Made by a program: the position numbers and the translations under genes. A DNA stretch of 64,000 nucleotides from Haliclystus octoradiatus (taxonomy: Eukaryota > Cnidaria > Staurozoa > Stauromedusae > Haliclystidae). Positions 15,001-26,500 of this stretch are shown one piece after another; position 1 is the first letter of the stretch, and each line of letters opens with the position of its first letter. The notes under the pieces were generated by a model, which saw only the letters and a program-made list of their open reading frames with translations, was not told the origin of the DNA and did not search any database. The stretch is from contig OU744452.1 of assembly GCA_916610825.1 (NCBI GenBank), positions 11,078,110 to 11,142,109 of the forward strand, written 5' to 3'.

Positions 15001-18000
15001 ATTCAACAAAATCCTATGAATCTTGTCGAAAATAAAAAGTCATTTGGCCACCCCCAAGATGTTGGTGAAAAAACGCCAACAACCGTAGAATAGAATTCTA
15101 TGAATGTTGGCGTAATTAAAAAGTCATTTGGCCACCCCCAAGATGTTGGTGAATAAACGCCAACAACCGTAGAATTGAATCCTATGAATGTTGGCGTAAT
15201 TAAAAAGTCATTTGGCCACCCCCAAGATGTTGGTGAAAAACGCCAACAACCGTAGAATTGAATCCTATGAATGTTGGCGTAATTAAAAAGTCATTTGGCC
15301 ACCCCCAAGATGTTGGTGAAAAAACGCCAACAACCGTAGAATTGAATCCTATGAATGTTGTAAAAAATAAAAAGTCATTTGGCCACCCCCAAGATGTTGG
15401 TGAAAAAACGCCAACAACCGTAGAATTGAATCCTATGAATGTTGGCGAAATTAAAAAGTCATTTGGCCGAGGCTTTATGATTGACTATTTCGCAATCTGA
15501 GTTGATTTCAGAAGCCGGCAGTTGATTTTGAAGAAAATGATTATGATTATATAGATAAATGTGATTTCTTTTTAAAACAAACAACTTTTAGGATCACTCC
15601 GAAACTGACTACTGGTAATTCATAAAAAAGTAATCAGTGATATAACACTTTGCCGTAACCATTATTTTCCATTGAACTGTTTCTTATTCTAATAGAAAGA
15701 TTATTATTCATATTGATTGAAAATGATTGAATGATTCATATTATTTCCTCTTTTCTGTTATGTTCCTCACACTCACTTTAAATTGAGTAGTAATTGAAAC
15801 GATATTGCATAACAGAAGTCGCCCATACATACCTTTATATCTATATCAGATCTGAAGTCAGGTTGCTCTGCCATCTGAGTTAATTCTCCCTATTTTTACT
15901 GAATTATTTTTTTATTCTATGATCTTCATAAAGGTTGAAACAACTGACCATGCAAGACTGAGAATTAAATATGCTGTCAATAATAAATTTGTTGTAAGTA
16001 AATTAGCTATTTGTTTGTGTAGTATACAATTTTCTGCCATGCCTTTTATTTGCCAGAGCATCGTTTTGATCCAACACTTCCTTTCTTTCATGTTCAGGTT
16101 GATAAGCAATCTGAAGAATCAGTGCAGAAATTGTTTTCTGTTCCTGATTTTATTGGTTTCACTTGTAATTGTATTGGTGAGTATTCCCCTGTGAAAAACA
16201 GTTCATGGACATTTCAAGAGCATTAAATGGTCGCAAATTTTCATGAATTGTTTTTGAACTGTTCATTAACTGTTCATGAACTTTCCGTGAGGGTTCAGGA
16301 ACTGTTCATGAACTCCTGTTTTTTTGCAGGGGTTTTTCTGATGATAGTTTAAATCTTTTTTAATTTGTTTTATCACAGTCTATTCATGAACTGTTTACAT
16401 CAAATCCATGTTTTTTATATTCTTTATTTTAGCAAGTCGTATCAGGGGAAGAGTAGCAAGGACAGCTTTTGATGAGTTCCATCGTTATTCAACAAGAATT
16501 GTCAAAGAAGCTGTTTTCGGTCTAGATAAAGATGAAAAACCTAAATCCACATTGATGTTTCCAGAAAATAATATGGTAATTATGATTTGATCTGATTTAA
16601 TTGTTGTCATATAAAAAGTATACAAGAAAACAAAAAGAAACTAGTTTATAGCATAACTTTCAAAACTCAATTAAAAACATTTTTATTTTGATGGATACGA
16701 CATATTCAAAAATAAATAAAATGAAACTGGTAATAAATACTGTTGTGAAATTGCTGATAAATACATTTCTGACATATTTTATTTTATGGTATAGCTCATT
16801 ACCAACATTGATGTTCAAACAATAGAACCAGTTGATATTCAAATGAGGGATAGTCTCCTCAAATCTGTTCAGTTGGCCATTGAAATATCTACACAGTAAG
16901 TAATTAAGCCTTTTGAAAGTTAAAACGTAATACGTAGGCAGTTTGGGCTAGCGATCTTCAACTAGTTTGAAGTAATGCCAAATACATACAGAATTGATCT
17001 CTTAAATATCCCATACATGATGTTTACACTCGGCAACACAAATTACTGAGTTGATGTACTGACCACAAACTGCTCATTAACACCTTATTTATTTTATAAG
17101 CAGTTCATTTGATGTTCATGAACGTTAAATGTCCTATGTTTCCACAAACTTTTTCTTGAACTGTTCATGAATTTTTCAAGAGGTGTTTCCAATGTAATAT
17201 GTTATGATTTTCTGCATTGAAGGTCTATTGAGAGAGCCGCAACACAAGAAGCTGCAAGAGAAGATCAAACTGCCAAAGGATCGCTGGAAAGAAGCAAATT
17301 GAACAATGAAATGGTGGGTTGTTCAAACTTCAATTATTTAATATTTTGTAATGGGTATGAGAATTGCCATATTTGGTACCATATTGGATGTTATTTATGT
17401 TTTCCTATATCAAATAGCACTGCCATATTGAGATAGTCAATTGGATGGTCTAGGAAGAATTACTTAATACAATGAAACCTCACTCTTTATATCACTGTCC
17501 TAGTGCAGCCAGACATTGTGATAATAAACGGGTCTTGATAGAAACTCAGCTCTGAAAAATGAGTGATATTAACCAGGTGGTGTTATTAGCAATAGTTCTA
17601 TTAACATGTTACACTGTACATTGTCAATCAAAGCAGCCTAACTACTGTAAAATCTACATGTTAAAATTGATCTACAGAGATGCCCTTCCGCTGGTTACGA
17701 AGGCCACACTTGCAGGTTTCCTGTTTATAAATTTAAAAATTGATTTTGCAGACAAGAAGTGTGTTCATTTAAAGATAGGTAGTATTGTAATGTGATTTTG
17801 TATTCCACTAGGCTGCAGAAAAATCAAAGTGTCACTTGTATGAGCTTAGAGCAATCACTGCTGCGGTCGAATCCTCTGGTCAAGCAAAAGCTGAAGCTGC
17901 AGTATGTTACAATAATTAATGATTAATTTGAAACATTGTGCTCTTGATAGGTGTCTTGTAAGGTATATGCTGTGAATTCGTTATAAAAGGATTTCTAAAA

Positions 18001-21000
18001 TCGTTGCTTTAATCTCAATTAAATTTAACAAATTAGTCCTTGGTATTACAAGATGCTATATGGCATTACAGGAATGATGTATTATCACACACAAGTGTCG
18101 ATTTGATTATTTGTTTCATTTGTTGCATACTTTATTATCATATTTTCTAATTCATACGTGTGCATTAGTCTTATTTAATACCACTTGATTTCCAGTTATG
18201 TCAAGACAACCCATAAAATTCCATGAAAGCCACTAAAATTATATGAGTTTTCATTGCTAGGTTGGGTATTGCCATTACCCGCACAGCCTATACCCAACAG
18301 TTTTAACTCAGACAGAACACATGTTTTAAAAATGGCAATGAGCTGCGGCAAATTTAATGACCTCACAGAACAAGATATTTGTGATTAAAGTTCAACTCTT
18401 AACAAAAATTGAGAAAAAAACATCGTTGTACAGTGTAATTGGTTACCGTAGCGACAATTAAAATTTCTGACAAAGATTATGTTACATGATTACTGAAATG
18501 ATTACATCACTATTGTTCATGGGTCACTGAAGTTTAGATCCACTTGTTCTTCAACAGCAAAAGCAAACAAGAAATCCATATCGTAAACAAGGCTGTCATG
18601 TTTACGGTATGGATTTTTCGTTTGTTTTTGTTGTTAGAGAACTTGTGATTGACACTTTCTTGTTTATGTTCTCATAAATTGTTGTTGTTGTCTGCATGCT
18701 CTAATCGTTGGCAACTAACCTCCACATGTCCCTACCTTATAAGTTTCCATGGCATAAATATTACATATTCAACCATCTTCATTAACTTGTCTGTGTTTTT
18801 TTATCTATCAGGCAAGTGCCGAGAAGCTGCTAATTGAAGGGAGGAGTGCTATCGAGCGTAAGTCTTTATATATATTTACAAATAGAACAATTCTGAAATC
18901 AAACAGTAGTTTAGAGGATCTCATTGCGAAGATAAATATTTTCTTGTAATTCTATCTCCCAATATCATAATTCATACCGTAGTTGTATAGTAACCCACAA
19001 TTATAATTCATACCGTAGTTGTATAGTAACCCACAATTATGCAATGTATAATTTTGGCTTGAAATTTCCTTACTGTATTATCCTGTTAGAAATCAAATTA
19101 TCATTTGTCTAATATTTTTATTTAATTCAGATGTTTGCAATATCATCATTATTTATCAAGAACCTGATAATTTTAGTTCTTTTTTTCAACAATGAAAAGA
19201 TTAACCTACTGCGTACCAAATATTTTCAAAACAATACACAACATCATTAATAACACTAATTACATTTTCAGTTGCCACATTGAAAGCAGAAGCAGAGGAC
19301 ATTGATGCAAGTGCAACGCTAACAAGTTTGATTGAGGTACGTTCATTTATCTTGCAGGGGATGATTTAGCTTGCTTGACTCAGTGAATATTCTAAAAAGT
19401 AGCTTTCCAAAAAAGTAGCTCGTTCCAAGACATACAAAGTTTCCAGGCAAAGGAGTTATGTGCTTGAAAATCTTTTTTTCTCTCATGAAGCTTTTACGAA
19501 GCTAAGCCATATTTTGCCAATTGCAAATTTTATAATATTGAGCATGGTCGCCTAGTCATTCTCATTACATGTGTGCTAGTCCCTACACCGGTGCGAATGC
19601 TATTTTGTTAGTTAGGAGGGCTAGATTTCATATATCATTATTCACTGTTTAAATAACCAATTTTCAAATGCTTTTATACTAATACTTATAGGAAAGAGAG
19701 TCACAAATCAAACATCAGCAAACTCTAAACGATTTGGACATGGAACGTCAAAAATTACTTACACAGATCGAGGTACGCTAAAAATTGTATTTACCCCTAC
19801 AATCAATTTACTGAGTTCATGAACGTTGTATGGTCTGTTTGTCATGAACCCTGTTGTGAACTTTCAGGTCATGCAACAACCTAAGAAACTGTGGCATGTA
19901 TAGAATATAGGGTGGATTCAACAGAACATTTTATTTTGGATATTGCTAGAGTGACCACTGTAGAAAGGTGATCCCCTTATAATGGTGGCCACTGTAGCAG
20001 GTTTCAATGTAATTGATCATGACTGCTTGTTATTAATTGTACTTTTTCAAAGCCATCAAACAGACAATTCAATTTAGCATCCTGTTTTACAAAAAATTTC
20101 ACCAAGTCAACAACACAAAAAACAACTACATAAATGAAAACTCATGAATGATTTGTTAGTTTTTCAGCAAATAAAGTTTCTATTATAGTAACATTGCGGC
20201 TTGAATTATTTGGGATTTGGTCCATTTGTTTGATCTTTATCTGGATTGTATTTAAGTGGGTTACACTGTAATCTAAGACCCAATAATCATTGCAGAAAAT
20301 TTGTTGCTTGAAATTGACTTGACATTGGTGTTAAAAATCAGCTAAGTATATGATAACTTTCAACTGATTCAACTGATTTTCCCTGATAAGTAATAAACTT
20401 TCATACCTTTGGATACAAATAATTTGGTAACTTTTTACCTTTCAATGTGGTGTAGGCCTACTGAAGTAATTACTGAAGTAGAGATATTTCTCTTCCTTTC
20501 AGGTCAGTAAGTTTTCAACAATGGTCAAGTCAATTGGACATGAGACTATTGTTGCTGTGGCAACTGCTGGTCCAGATGTCAAGGTAAGGATCTAATATAG
20601 AAGTACCCTCATTTTTATTGAATGTCTGTCAAAGCATTTTTATATTGAAATAATTAGTAGGTTGGATTTTTGGAATCCTAGGGGTTAACAATTCTCGGAA
20701 ATTCAAATTAAACTTAGCCTGCGTCACAAACCAAAACATTTTGACGATGTTAGGATTAACATTATTTCCCTCTAAGATAATATTAAATTCATAGCAAAGA
20801 ATATTAAAGGGTTACCACATACTTGCCATGTTTGTATTCATATTTACTAAACGAGAAAATGTTGGGAGACACGGGTGAAGGGCTAAAAAATTACGAGCTC
20901 CGACCGAGTGATTTTTAGCTTCCCGAGTGTCTCCCAACATTTTCAAGTTTAGTAAATATGAAGACAAACATTTGCAAGCATGTGGTAGCCCTTTTCTAAA

Positions 21001-22965
21001 ATAAAACAAATGTCGGAATCTCATTCGACGGTGAATTTTCAATTCATGAATTCACAATTTAAAATTCAATTTCAATTCTAAATTATCACGAAGGTTTTCT
21101 GCGATCTGATTGGTCGAAAGAGCGTGCATAAAATCCTAGGGTAAAACATGGCTCCGAAAACCGGGAAAAACCGCAAGCTTCAAAAAGTTTGATCTGTGAT
21201 AAAATACAGAATTTATAACTTTTTGATAACAATCCAATCAATATCTCAACAATGGCTACGATTTACAAAACGACATTTAGCTCAAGATGTTTTTATTTAT
21301 TGAAAAGCGTGGTAAATGAGTTATTGGTCGTGTAACATGCAAAATAAAAACACAGAATGAAAGACAATTATAGGCTACGCTAATTCAAGGTAAACCTAAA
21401 ATTTAAATAACAATTACTGCATTAATTTGCTAAAGAACTATTGTACCACTTATATTACAGACGTTCTTGTATATGCCTTTCTTTATTCGACAAAATCTAT
21501 CTTGTTGTTGGATCCTCTTCATGCTTGTTTTACCCTAGGATTTCATGCACGCTCTTTCGACCAATCAGATCGCAGAAAACCTTCGTGATATTTTAGAATA
21601 TTATTTCTTTCATACTTTTACCAATTTCGTACAAAGTAACTTGTTTTAGGCCTACCTCTCTTTTTGAAAACAATGTGAAAAGTGAGACAGAAATTCTCCT
21701 ATTGTTGATGTTGAATTCTGATTTCTCTCAACTAAATTTGACAAATTTCCATTTCACACTATTTGAAATGGCTGATTCTCGATTCCCTCTCCATATAAAC
21801 ACCCCCTTACTAATCAGTAGTAGACTAGGCAGTGAGCATCTACTTGTTATTTCTCTGATTGGAAAAGGCACTTTCAAAAGACACAATAAAATCTTCAATG
21901 AGACAATACGGTCTGCATCACTATTTGATTGATAAAACCAATGCCTCTCTTTATCGCTGTTAGGAATAACAAAACATCATGTCCTCGATTTTTATTTGGG
22001 ATGCAGATTATTTCCTGGTGATTAACGTGAATATGAATACTTTCTTCCGCGGGTGCTTATCATAATCAATCCAAGGCCATAATTCGATTATGTCCATCGT
22101 CTACCTAAGTCACTCTCCAAAATAACTTTTGAACTTGATGAAACTTTTGATGCTCAAAATTATGTTCACACATCAATTTATTGTAGACAGATAGATACAA
22201 ACGGACCCTATATAGTTTTAGGTTTACAGGGGCACTGGAGCCATAAAAGGATGACAGGGGCAGACCCTACATAAAGGGCACCTTGCAGCAAAAACGTTTT
22301 CGTTGTACAATGTCCTTGTCCCCCCACCCTTCCCAACAAAATTTTGAGTCAGTTGTCTAGTAATTTTAGAAATAGGCAAAATCGTACAATTTTAATTGTA
22401 CAACAGTACTGAAACTCCCAATATGCACATGCCACGCTTTTTCCGGGTAAAATAACATTTCGTCAGGCAAAATGAACACCTACCGCCTAGGTTACAGGCA
22501 TGTAAAGCTATACAACCATTGTCATTGTACACTGTACAATGTCGATTCTACATATTTTTTCATCTTTATTTAACGTGGTTGATCTGGAAAGTTTTCGAGA
22601 ATTATACAAAAGGGCACCAGCTGCCTCTCTTCCGCAAGAGCAGGAGGGCCAGCGTCTCTTCCTGCCCTCCAGCTCCGGCACCCCAGTGTGTTTATTGAAC
22701 AGGTTCATGAACTTACTTTACAGGGGGTAGCCAATTCTAAGTTAAATACTGTTAGTTGCTTCATCATTTGATTTTGAAGAATTTGTGAAGTTTGTTATCG
22801 CAGCAGAATCTGAGAACGTGTTTTTGATAATTTCAGAACAAGATCCTGAAAGGATTGGGAATGGAAACATCAATATTCACAGATGAAAATTCGCCAATTA
22901 ATATGTTCAATAATAAATACGAACCCTCTTCATTTGGTTCAACTTCATCACTTCAATTTAAATAA
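1..22965 (+). CDS. MVP: Major vault protein, 5' partial, 26 exons in window
   Basis: MVP is the structural protein whose copies form the shell of the cytoplasmic vault ribonucleoprotein. I joined exons at 1-43, 887-978, 3873-3942, 4639-4733, 5682-5748, 6489-6630, 7273-7374, 8706-8796, 9373-9433, 10360-10454, 11583-11667, 11892-11945, 12489-12539, 13522-13567, 14627-14706, 15934-15993, 16098-16176, 16433-16575, 16795-16895, 17223-17313, 17812-17901, 18812-18857, 19272-19336, 19692-19772, 20503-20583 and 22837-22965. Every junction is GT-AG and phase-consistent, giving 712 residues with no internal stop. Typical MVP is about 850-890 residues, so about 140 N-terminal residues (the first vault repeats) lie upstream. 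Recognisable family segments include [41 protein letters not shown] and PINMF near the C-terminus. The gene converges on EDRF1. Individual exon edges were read by eye; the gene identity is secure. Confidence 0.95.
472..646. mobile_element. hAT-like MITE of the GGTCCGACAAAAG family, diverged
   Basis: The segment opens GGGTCCAACAAAAGTGGGGA and closes with ACATTTTGTCGGATACTG. Between them are the family's internal CAAATTCAGA and TTTCAGAAGAAAATGT segments. It lies in the first MVP intron. Confidence 0.65.
1230..3244. mobile_element. 2-kb TTAA-flanked DNA transposon with long inverted ends, non-autonomous
   Basis: The element starts AGTGGGAATAAACCCCCAGA and ends with its complement. The inverted ends are alignable for roughly 270 bases (1230 to about 1500 against about 2985 to 3244) with few differences in the outer 200. 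TTAA at 1226-1229 and 3245-3248 is the apparent target duplication, as in piggyBac or Kolobok elements. The 1.5-kb interior has only short unrecognised ORFs, the longest 99 codons at 2252-2551 (minus). It lies in the first MVP intron of the window. Confidence 0.8.
8219..8578 (-). mobile_element. tRNA-derived SINE, minus-strand copy
   Basis: On the minus strand the element opens with a tRNA-like head: an A-box-like segment at about 8575-8549 and the B box GGTTCAAATCC at 8512-8502. A body shared with copies at 10901 and 46541 follows, ending near a hairpin of CCACTCCTCTA / TAGAGGAGTGG. Sequence ORFs across it are incidental. Confidence 0.8.
9038..9321. mobile_element. TTCATGAA hairpin MITE, long copy
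   Basis: This 284-base copy has CCCCTGCGAAAC and TTTACACAGGGG ends and many internal TTCATGAA motifs. It lies just upstream of MVP exon 9373-9433. Confidence 0.7.
9781..9932. mobile_element. TTCATGAA hairpin MITE
   Basis: The 152-base copy runs from CCCCTGCAAAAAACAGTTCA to CTGTTTTTCACAGGGG in the MVP intron after exon 9373-9433. Confidence 0.75.
10901..11266 (+). mobile_element. tRNA-derived SINE, plus-strand copy
   Basis: The head has an A box (TTAGCTCAAATAGCAGAG, about 10907-10924) and the B box GGTTCAAATCC at 10964-10974. The tail matches the 8219 and 46541 copies through GCCATGAAATCTGTTGAAAT to GGTAGAGTAATACCGTC. It lies in an MVP intron. Confidence 0.8.
13604..13870. mobile_element. 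hAT-like MITE, CAGAGCC ends, perfect 8-base duplication
   Basis: This 267-base element begins CAGAGCCACCTATCTATAAG and ends with the diverged complement CTTGTAAATAGAGGCTCTG. ATGTAAAT is duplicated perfectly at 13596-13603 and 13871-13878. A second copy lacking a clear left end is at about 43600-43791; they share TCCAATTGGAGCT and flanking sequence. Confidence 0.8.
14425..14603. mobile_element. Pogo/Tigger-like MITE with TA duplication
   Basis: The ends CAGTCAAGCCTATTATAAGG and ATACACGTTTCTCTG lie between TA at 14423-14424 and 14604-14605. The element ends 23 bases before MVP exon 14627-14706, so the acceptor's pyrimidine tract begins at its edge. Confidence 0.75.
14777..15478. mobile_element. 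TIR element with internal 84-base tandem array
   Basis: The ends AAGCCCCGGCCAAATGACT and AGTCATTTGGCCGAGGCTTT are inverted copies. From about 14995 to 15470 a unit of about 84 bases repeats; the CATTTGGCC landmark falls at 15041, 15124, 15209, 15292, 15376 and 15460. A relative without the expansion lies at about 31307-31709, sharing the ends and the TCAATTGACTAGTCACCAAC interior. Confidence 0.8.
16186..16332. mobile_element. TTCATGAA hairpin MITE next to a splice donor
   Basis: The copy begins CCCCTGTGAAAAACAGTTCA nine bases after the MVP exon ending at 16176, and ends TTTTTTTGCAGGGG. Confidence 0.75.
17223..20583 (+). other. MVP: MVP exons encoding the cap-helix coiled coil
   Basis: Six exons (17223-17313, 17812-17901, 18812-18857, 19272-19336, 19692-19772, 20503-20583) encode an Ala/Glu/Lys/Gln-rich helical stretch typical of the MVP cap helix, for example [18 protein letters not shown] and [20 protein letters not shown]. 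In the family this long coiled coil holds the half-vault together at the cap. The stretch ends in the conserved [11 protein letters not shown]. Confidence 0.85.
20809..20993. repeat. Foldback repeat, GTTACCACA arms
   Basis: The arms GTTACCACATACTTGCCATG and the complement of GCAAGCATGTGGTAGC fold back over about 80 bases, with a GGGAGACAC / GTGTCTCCC core. Relatives are at 3518-3583, 34318-34446 and 38801-38950. In three of the four places a segment like the ends of the 21084-21590 element lies nearby, so the two may belong to one composite family. Confidence 0.7.
21084..21590. mobile_element. 507-base element with 67-base inverted ends
   Basis: The left end TATCACGAAGGTTTTCTGCG and the right end ending CAGAAAACCTTCGTGATA are inverted copies over about 67 bases, including TGATTGGTCGAAAGAGCGTG. 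Single ends recur at about 34237-34290 and, weakly, 39180-39230. No coding potential is seen. Confidence 0.75.
22837..22965 (+). other. MVP: MVP terminal exon (cap ring, stop codon)
   Basis: The last exon follows an acceptor ending at 22836 and reads [20 protein letters not shown], then a short Ser-rich tail to TAA at 22963-22965. The [14 protein letters not shown] segment aligns with the family's LLQSLGLKSTLITD. The C-terminal tail after PINMFNN is only about 20 residues, shorter and more divergent than in vertebrates, which is usual for invertebrate MVP. Confidence 0.85.
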
Positions 22966-23130
22966 ATTAATAATGACAGAACCATGTCCAAGCTTTGTAT
23001 TCAAATAACATATCGATAATTAATAATCACTATTTTGTAACTGGATTACGCATAATTTTCTTCATGTATAGCTAGGGAATTCTGAATTTGATTAAATGGG
23101 ATTTGAAAGTTATAACAATCACGTAATAAA
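22961..23130 (+). terminator. Candidate MVP polyadenylation signals
   Basis: AATAAA occurs at 22961-22966, overlapping the stop codon, and again at 23125-23130, about 160 bases downstream. The second is better placed for a 3' UTR. This rests on the hexamers alone. Confidence 0.35.
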
Positions 23131-23515
23131 TTTGTAACTGCGCGTAAACAGTTTTACAGATTTTGAATATATTACATCATTTTGTATACATATTGTGTTT
23201 GTTTGTTTATTTGTGTATTTAGACCTACATTCCATCTGGAACAGTATTTTTCTTTATATTTTATAGTATTTTCAATTCTACTATGTTACCCTTTATAGTT
23301 ATAAAACAGATTATCCAATTAATAGAACTGGCAAACTACGATACGTCAGAGCCATAGACTTACTGTCAGAACCCTCTATATTAAATGTACAAAATACCTG
23401 AGTATTTGTTGAGAGTTAGTTAAGGTCAAGAAGTGAGAATTCTTTGAATCAAGTTTGAGTTCTGTTTAACTGCATTTCGTCCAGTACACCTCAGTTTCGT
23501 TTATAAATTATTCTG
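22966..23515. other. Intergenic, MVP and EDRF1 3' ends converge
   Basis: These 550 AT-rich bases separate the MVP stop from the EDRF1 stop, so the two transcripts run toward each other and their 3' UTRs may overlap. The segment holds MVP-side AATAAA motifs and a TTTATT at 23206-23211, which is AATAAA on the minus strand and could serve EDRF1. I see no further gene. Confidence 0.6.
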
Positions 23516-26500
23516 TTAAAGTGATTCATATGCTTTTCGTAACACTATTAATATTTGTATAACATTATTTATAACTTTTTCTATTTCTTCTTTTGTACAC
23601 TGGTGCTCTTCCTCTCTACATAATGTAATTGAACCTCGAAGAGTAATTTCAAATAATTGTTTTACTTTGCTAGAGTCAAGTTGACTTGATTGTTTTTTGG
23701 GTAAATTCAATGAACATTTTAATAAATCTTTCATTGTTTCGATTAATGATTCGCCATAAAACCTCATCACCTGTATTTCAGCTTCACTGTATAAATGATG
23801 TTTTCCTCTGTGTTGAGTTAGTAGAGTTTCAAATGCAAGACTGCATTTACTGTTTATTAATTCCACCAAACATGTTTTTAATTGCATAGCTATTGATAAT
23901 GATGGCATATGTGTTTTTAAACCAAATGTAGACAAACGGCAATGTTCAAGAATTACCTCCAAATGTTTAATTGGGAATTTTGTAGGCATTAACAATCCTT
24001 TTGCTTTATTGAAATGAAGATCTGAAAGCGATTTGTATTTCTTCTTGTTATTATCGTTCATCTAAAATAGAATAAAAAACAATTAGTTCACCTCTAAACA
24101 GCCGTCACCTGTCTATAGTGGTCACTCTTGGTATGTCTAAAATTGTATTTTCTATAGAATCAACCCTGTATATAAAGGCCATCTGCATCTAGTGGTAAAT
24201 TTATCTACCACTCATAGCTGGCTGTTATGATTCATTTCCCCAATAAGCAATCACTTAATGCTCACAGGGTGACCATCTGTGATCATGTAGATAACTGAAC
24301 ATGGAATATATTACCGCTTATATATACAGGTTTCACTGTACCTGATTCCTCAGCAAATGATGATGAAGAGAGCCGATGCGTTGATGAATCTCTCCACTTC
24401 TTAGTAACGCTCTATTATAATGGCTACCTGTCTCATCATGAATTAAATCTTCACTATAATGTAAGCTTTTCATCATTAGACTTGAAACATCTTTCACAAC
24501 CTGAGAAACAAAAATATAGTTTTGGTGAAACATTGATTGAATTTTATCAAATACATTTTGTATGTCTTTGATAAATTGTAACCAGTTTACAAGATCTTGA
24601 CTAGTGTATTGATTTAAAATTTTTTTTATTGAAATTGAGTTGCACAGAATAGAATAAATATTCAAAACTAGCACTTTATAGTACAGATTCAAGCTTGCTA
24701 TAGTTGAAAACATTAGCTGTTTAAATTGTGACAGAATGTCTGTTTCCTACGGATGGAATTTAGGTTTAACTGATATTAGCTTTCCACATAGACAGGGTTT
24801 GACAAAAACCCCTCCGAAAAAAAGTTCACGAACAGTTCATGAAAATTGAGGCTATTTAACGTTCATGAACTGTTCATGAACCCCTGAACTGTTTTTCACA
24901 GGGGCCAGCAGCTTGGCAATAAAAAGCAGGTTTCTATAAGAAAGCATGGGTCAGACTCTGCCCATATAGATAAGCATCATTTCACAGTACGGACATTAAT
25001 GTTTTTCATAGACATTTTCATGAACTGTTTATGGACAGTTTTCAGGATGGTATCTTACTCCTACTAGCTACTATATTTCTTAGATAAATCTAGAGTTCGA
25101 CAAATGTTTCTACCTTCTAGAAATTGGAAATCTTATATTTTGTTCAAAAACCTTTGGAAAACTTTGCATCTGAACGTTTCCTTTAAATTAACATTGTCAT
25201 TTCCATCAAATTTAAAGATACAAAAGTGGAAAATCAAATTTCTTCTAAATTTAGATCAGTTTTCTAGAAATCTAGTTGCCATGTTGCTAGGGGTCACTCC
25301 ACATCAACTCATAAAAACCACCCTCTCAGTCTCAGAATTAATGAAACTTCTTTTACTAAAAGATAATGAAGTAAATATCAACTTGGCGAAAATTTAAGTA
25401 ATTTCGTAAAAAAAATAACGAATAGGGCATAGAGCGTGTTAAAGATTATGAGATAGTTAGCAAATTGCATTAGATTTTTATAGGTTGAGGGTTTTAAATT
25501 TGAGAGTTGACGTGGTGTGGCTCTGGAGTTTGTTGGACCTTAGATGGACAGTTTTGAATATCCTTCCTACTGACCTGGTCTTCACTTATACTTCCCAATG
25601 GAGGATGATCTTGCATTGTACATGCCATACTGTAATATGATCCTGATATCTCATAGGATACGTTATCCCATATTGAAGGAGATGTTTCTTTTGTCCCAAG
25701 AGTTTGAAATGCTTTATCATAATATTCAATAGCCTGGAGTAAATAAATACAAATTATTAACAACTATATGCAGCAACATTTTAATATATATATCGTTTCA
25801 ATAAAAAATGCTACGTCACTACAAACAGTTCATGAAACATTTATGAATGGTTCGCTAACTATTTCCAAGGTGTTCTTCATGAATAGTTCATCAATTTCCA
25901 TAAAGTTTATGAAATGTTCATGAAGCTCATGTATATTTAACGTATTTGATGAATTTTACCACAGGGGGAAATATCAGACAGGACAATCCATATTAACAAA
26001 ATGTCTCTTATAGAGGAATAACACAGATCATTCTTCTTATATAATATCCTCCTATTTTCTAGACGCCCATCACATAAGAACTGTAGGCCTATGCAATTGA
26101 AGTGGATTGTTCTCCATTGAGGAATGCAAGTATAGTAGTGTTTGAAGGTCAACTAGTTTGATTTATGCTCAATCAATGGCTGCGTTTGTGAATTACACTT
26201 TCATTTACAACCAAACCTGTCATAGCGGTCACCTCTATACAGCGGCCACCTGTCTATAGTGGTCACTCTTGCAACACAGATTATAACAACCAGATACGGC
26301 ACTGAACGTTCGAAAATTGTGATTGGTCAAATAACGGCCATTATGTTTGTTGCCTATTTTTGACGCATTTCATCGTTGTCCATTACGATTTTAGGGATTT
26401 ATCGACAAAATGATACTTGAAATAATTCACTTTTGAAGCTGAATCCAGCCTTTCTCAAGCTACTCAATGCAAGTGGATGGATAATACGCTATATGTAAAA

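Larger units (their letters stand above)
14627..16895 (+). other. MVP: MVP exons encoding the shoulder domain
   Basis: Five exons (14627-14706, 15934-15993, 16098-16176, 16433-16575, 16795-16895) encode the MVP shoulder, which resembles the SPFH/stomatin fold. Visible segments are [54 protein letters not shown] and the VQTIEPVD to VQLAIEIS run that ends the domain. Order and spacing follow the family without gaps. Confidence 0.85.

Noticed and set aside
15258..15500. 80-codon ORF with internal repeats resembling a repeat protein
   Set aside because: It is the 84-base transposon tandem array read in frame (84 is divisible by 3). It has no similarity and lies in an MVP intron.
22590..22690. 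GC-richer patch in the last MVP intron as an extra exon
   Set aside because: MVP reads continuously from 20583 to 22837 by comparison with the family, leaving no room for an exon.
25104..25397. 97-codon ORF in an EDRF1 intron
   Set aside because: Composition is AT-driven, it is on the opposite strand to the gene, and the sequence resembles a decayed MITE (CTTCTAGAAA and TCTTCTAAATT segments).
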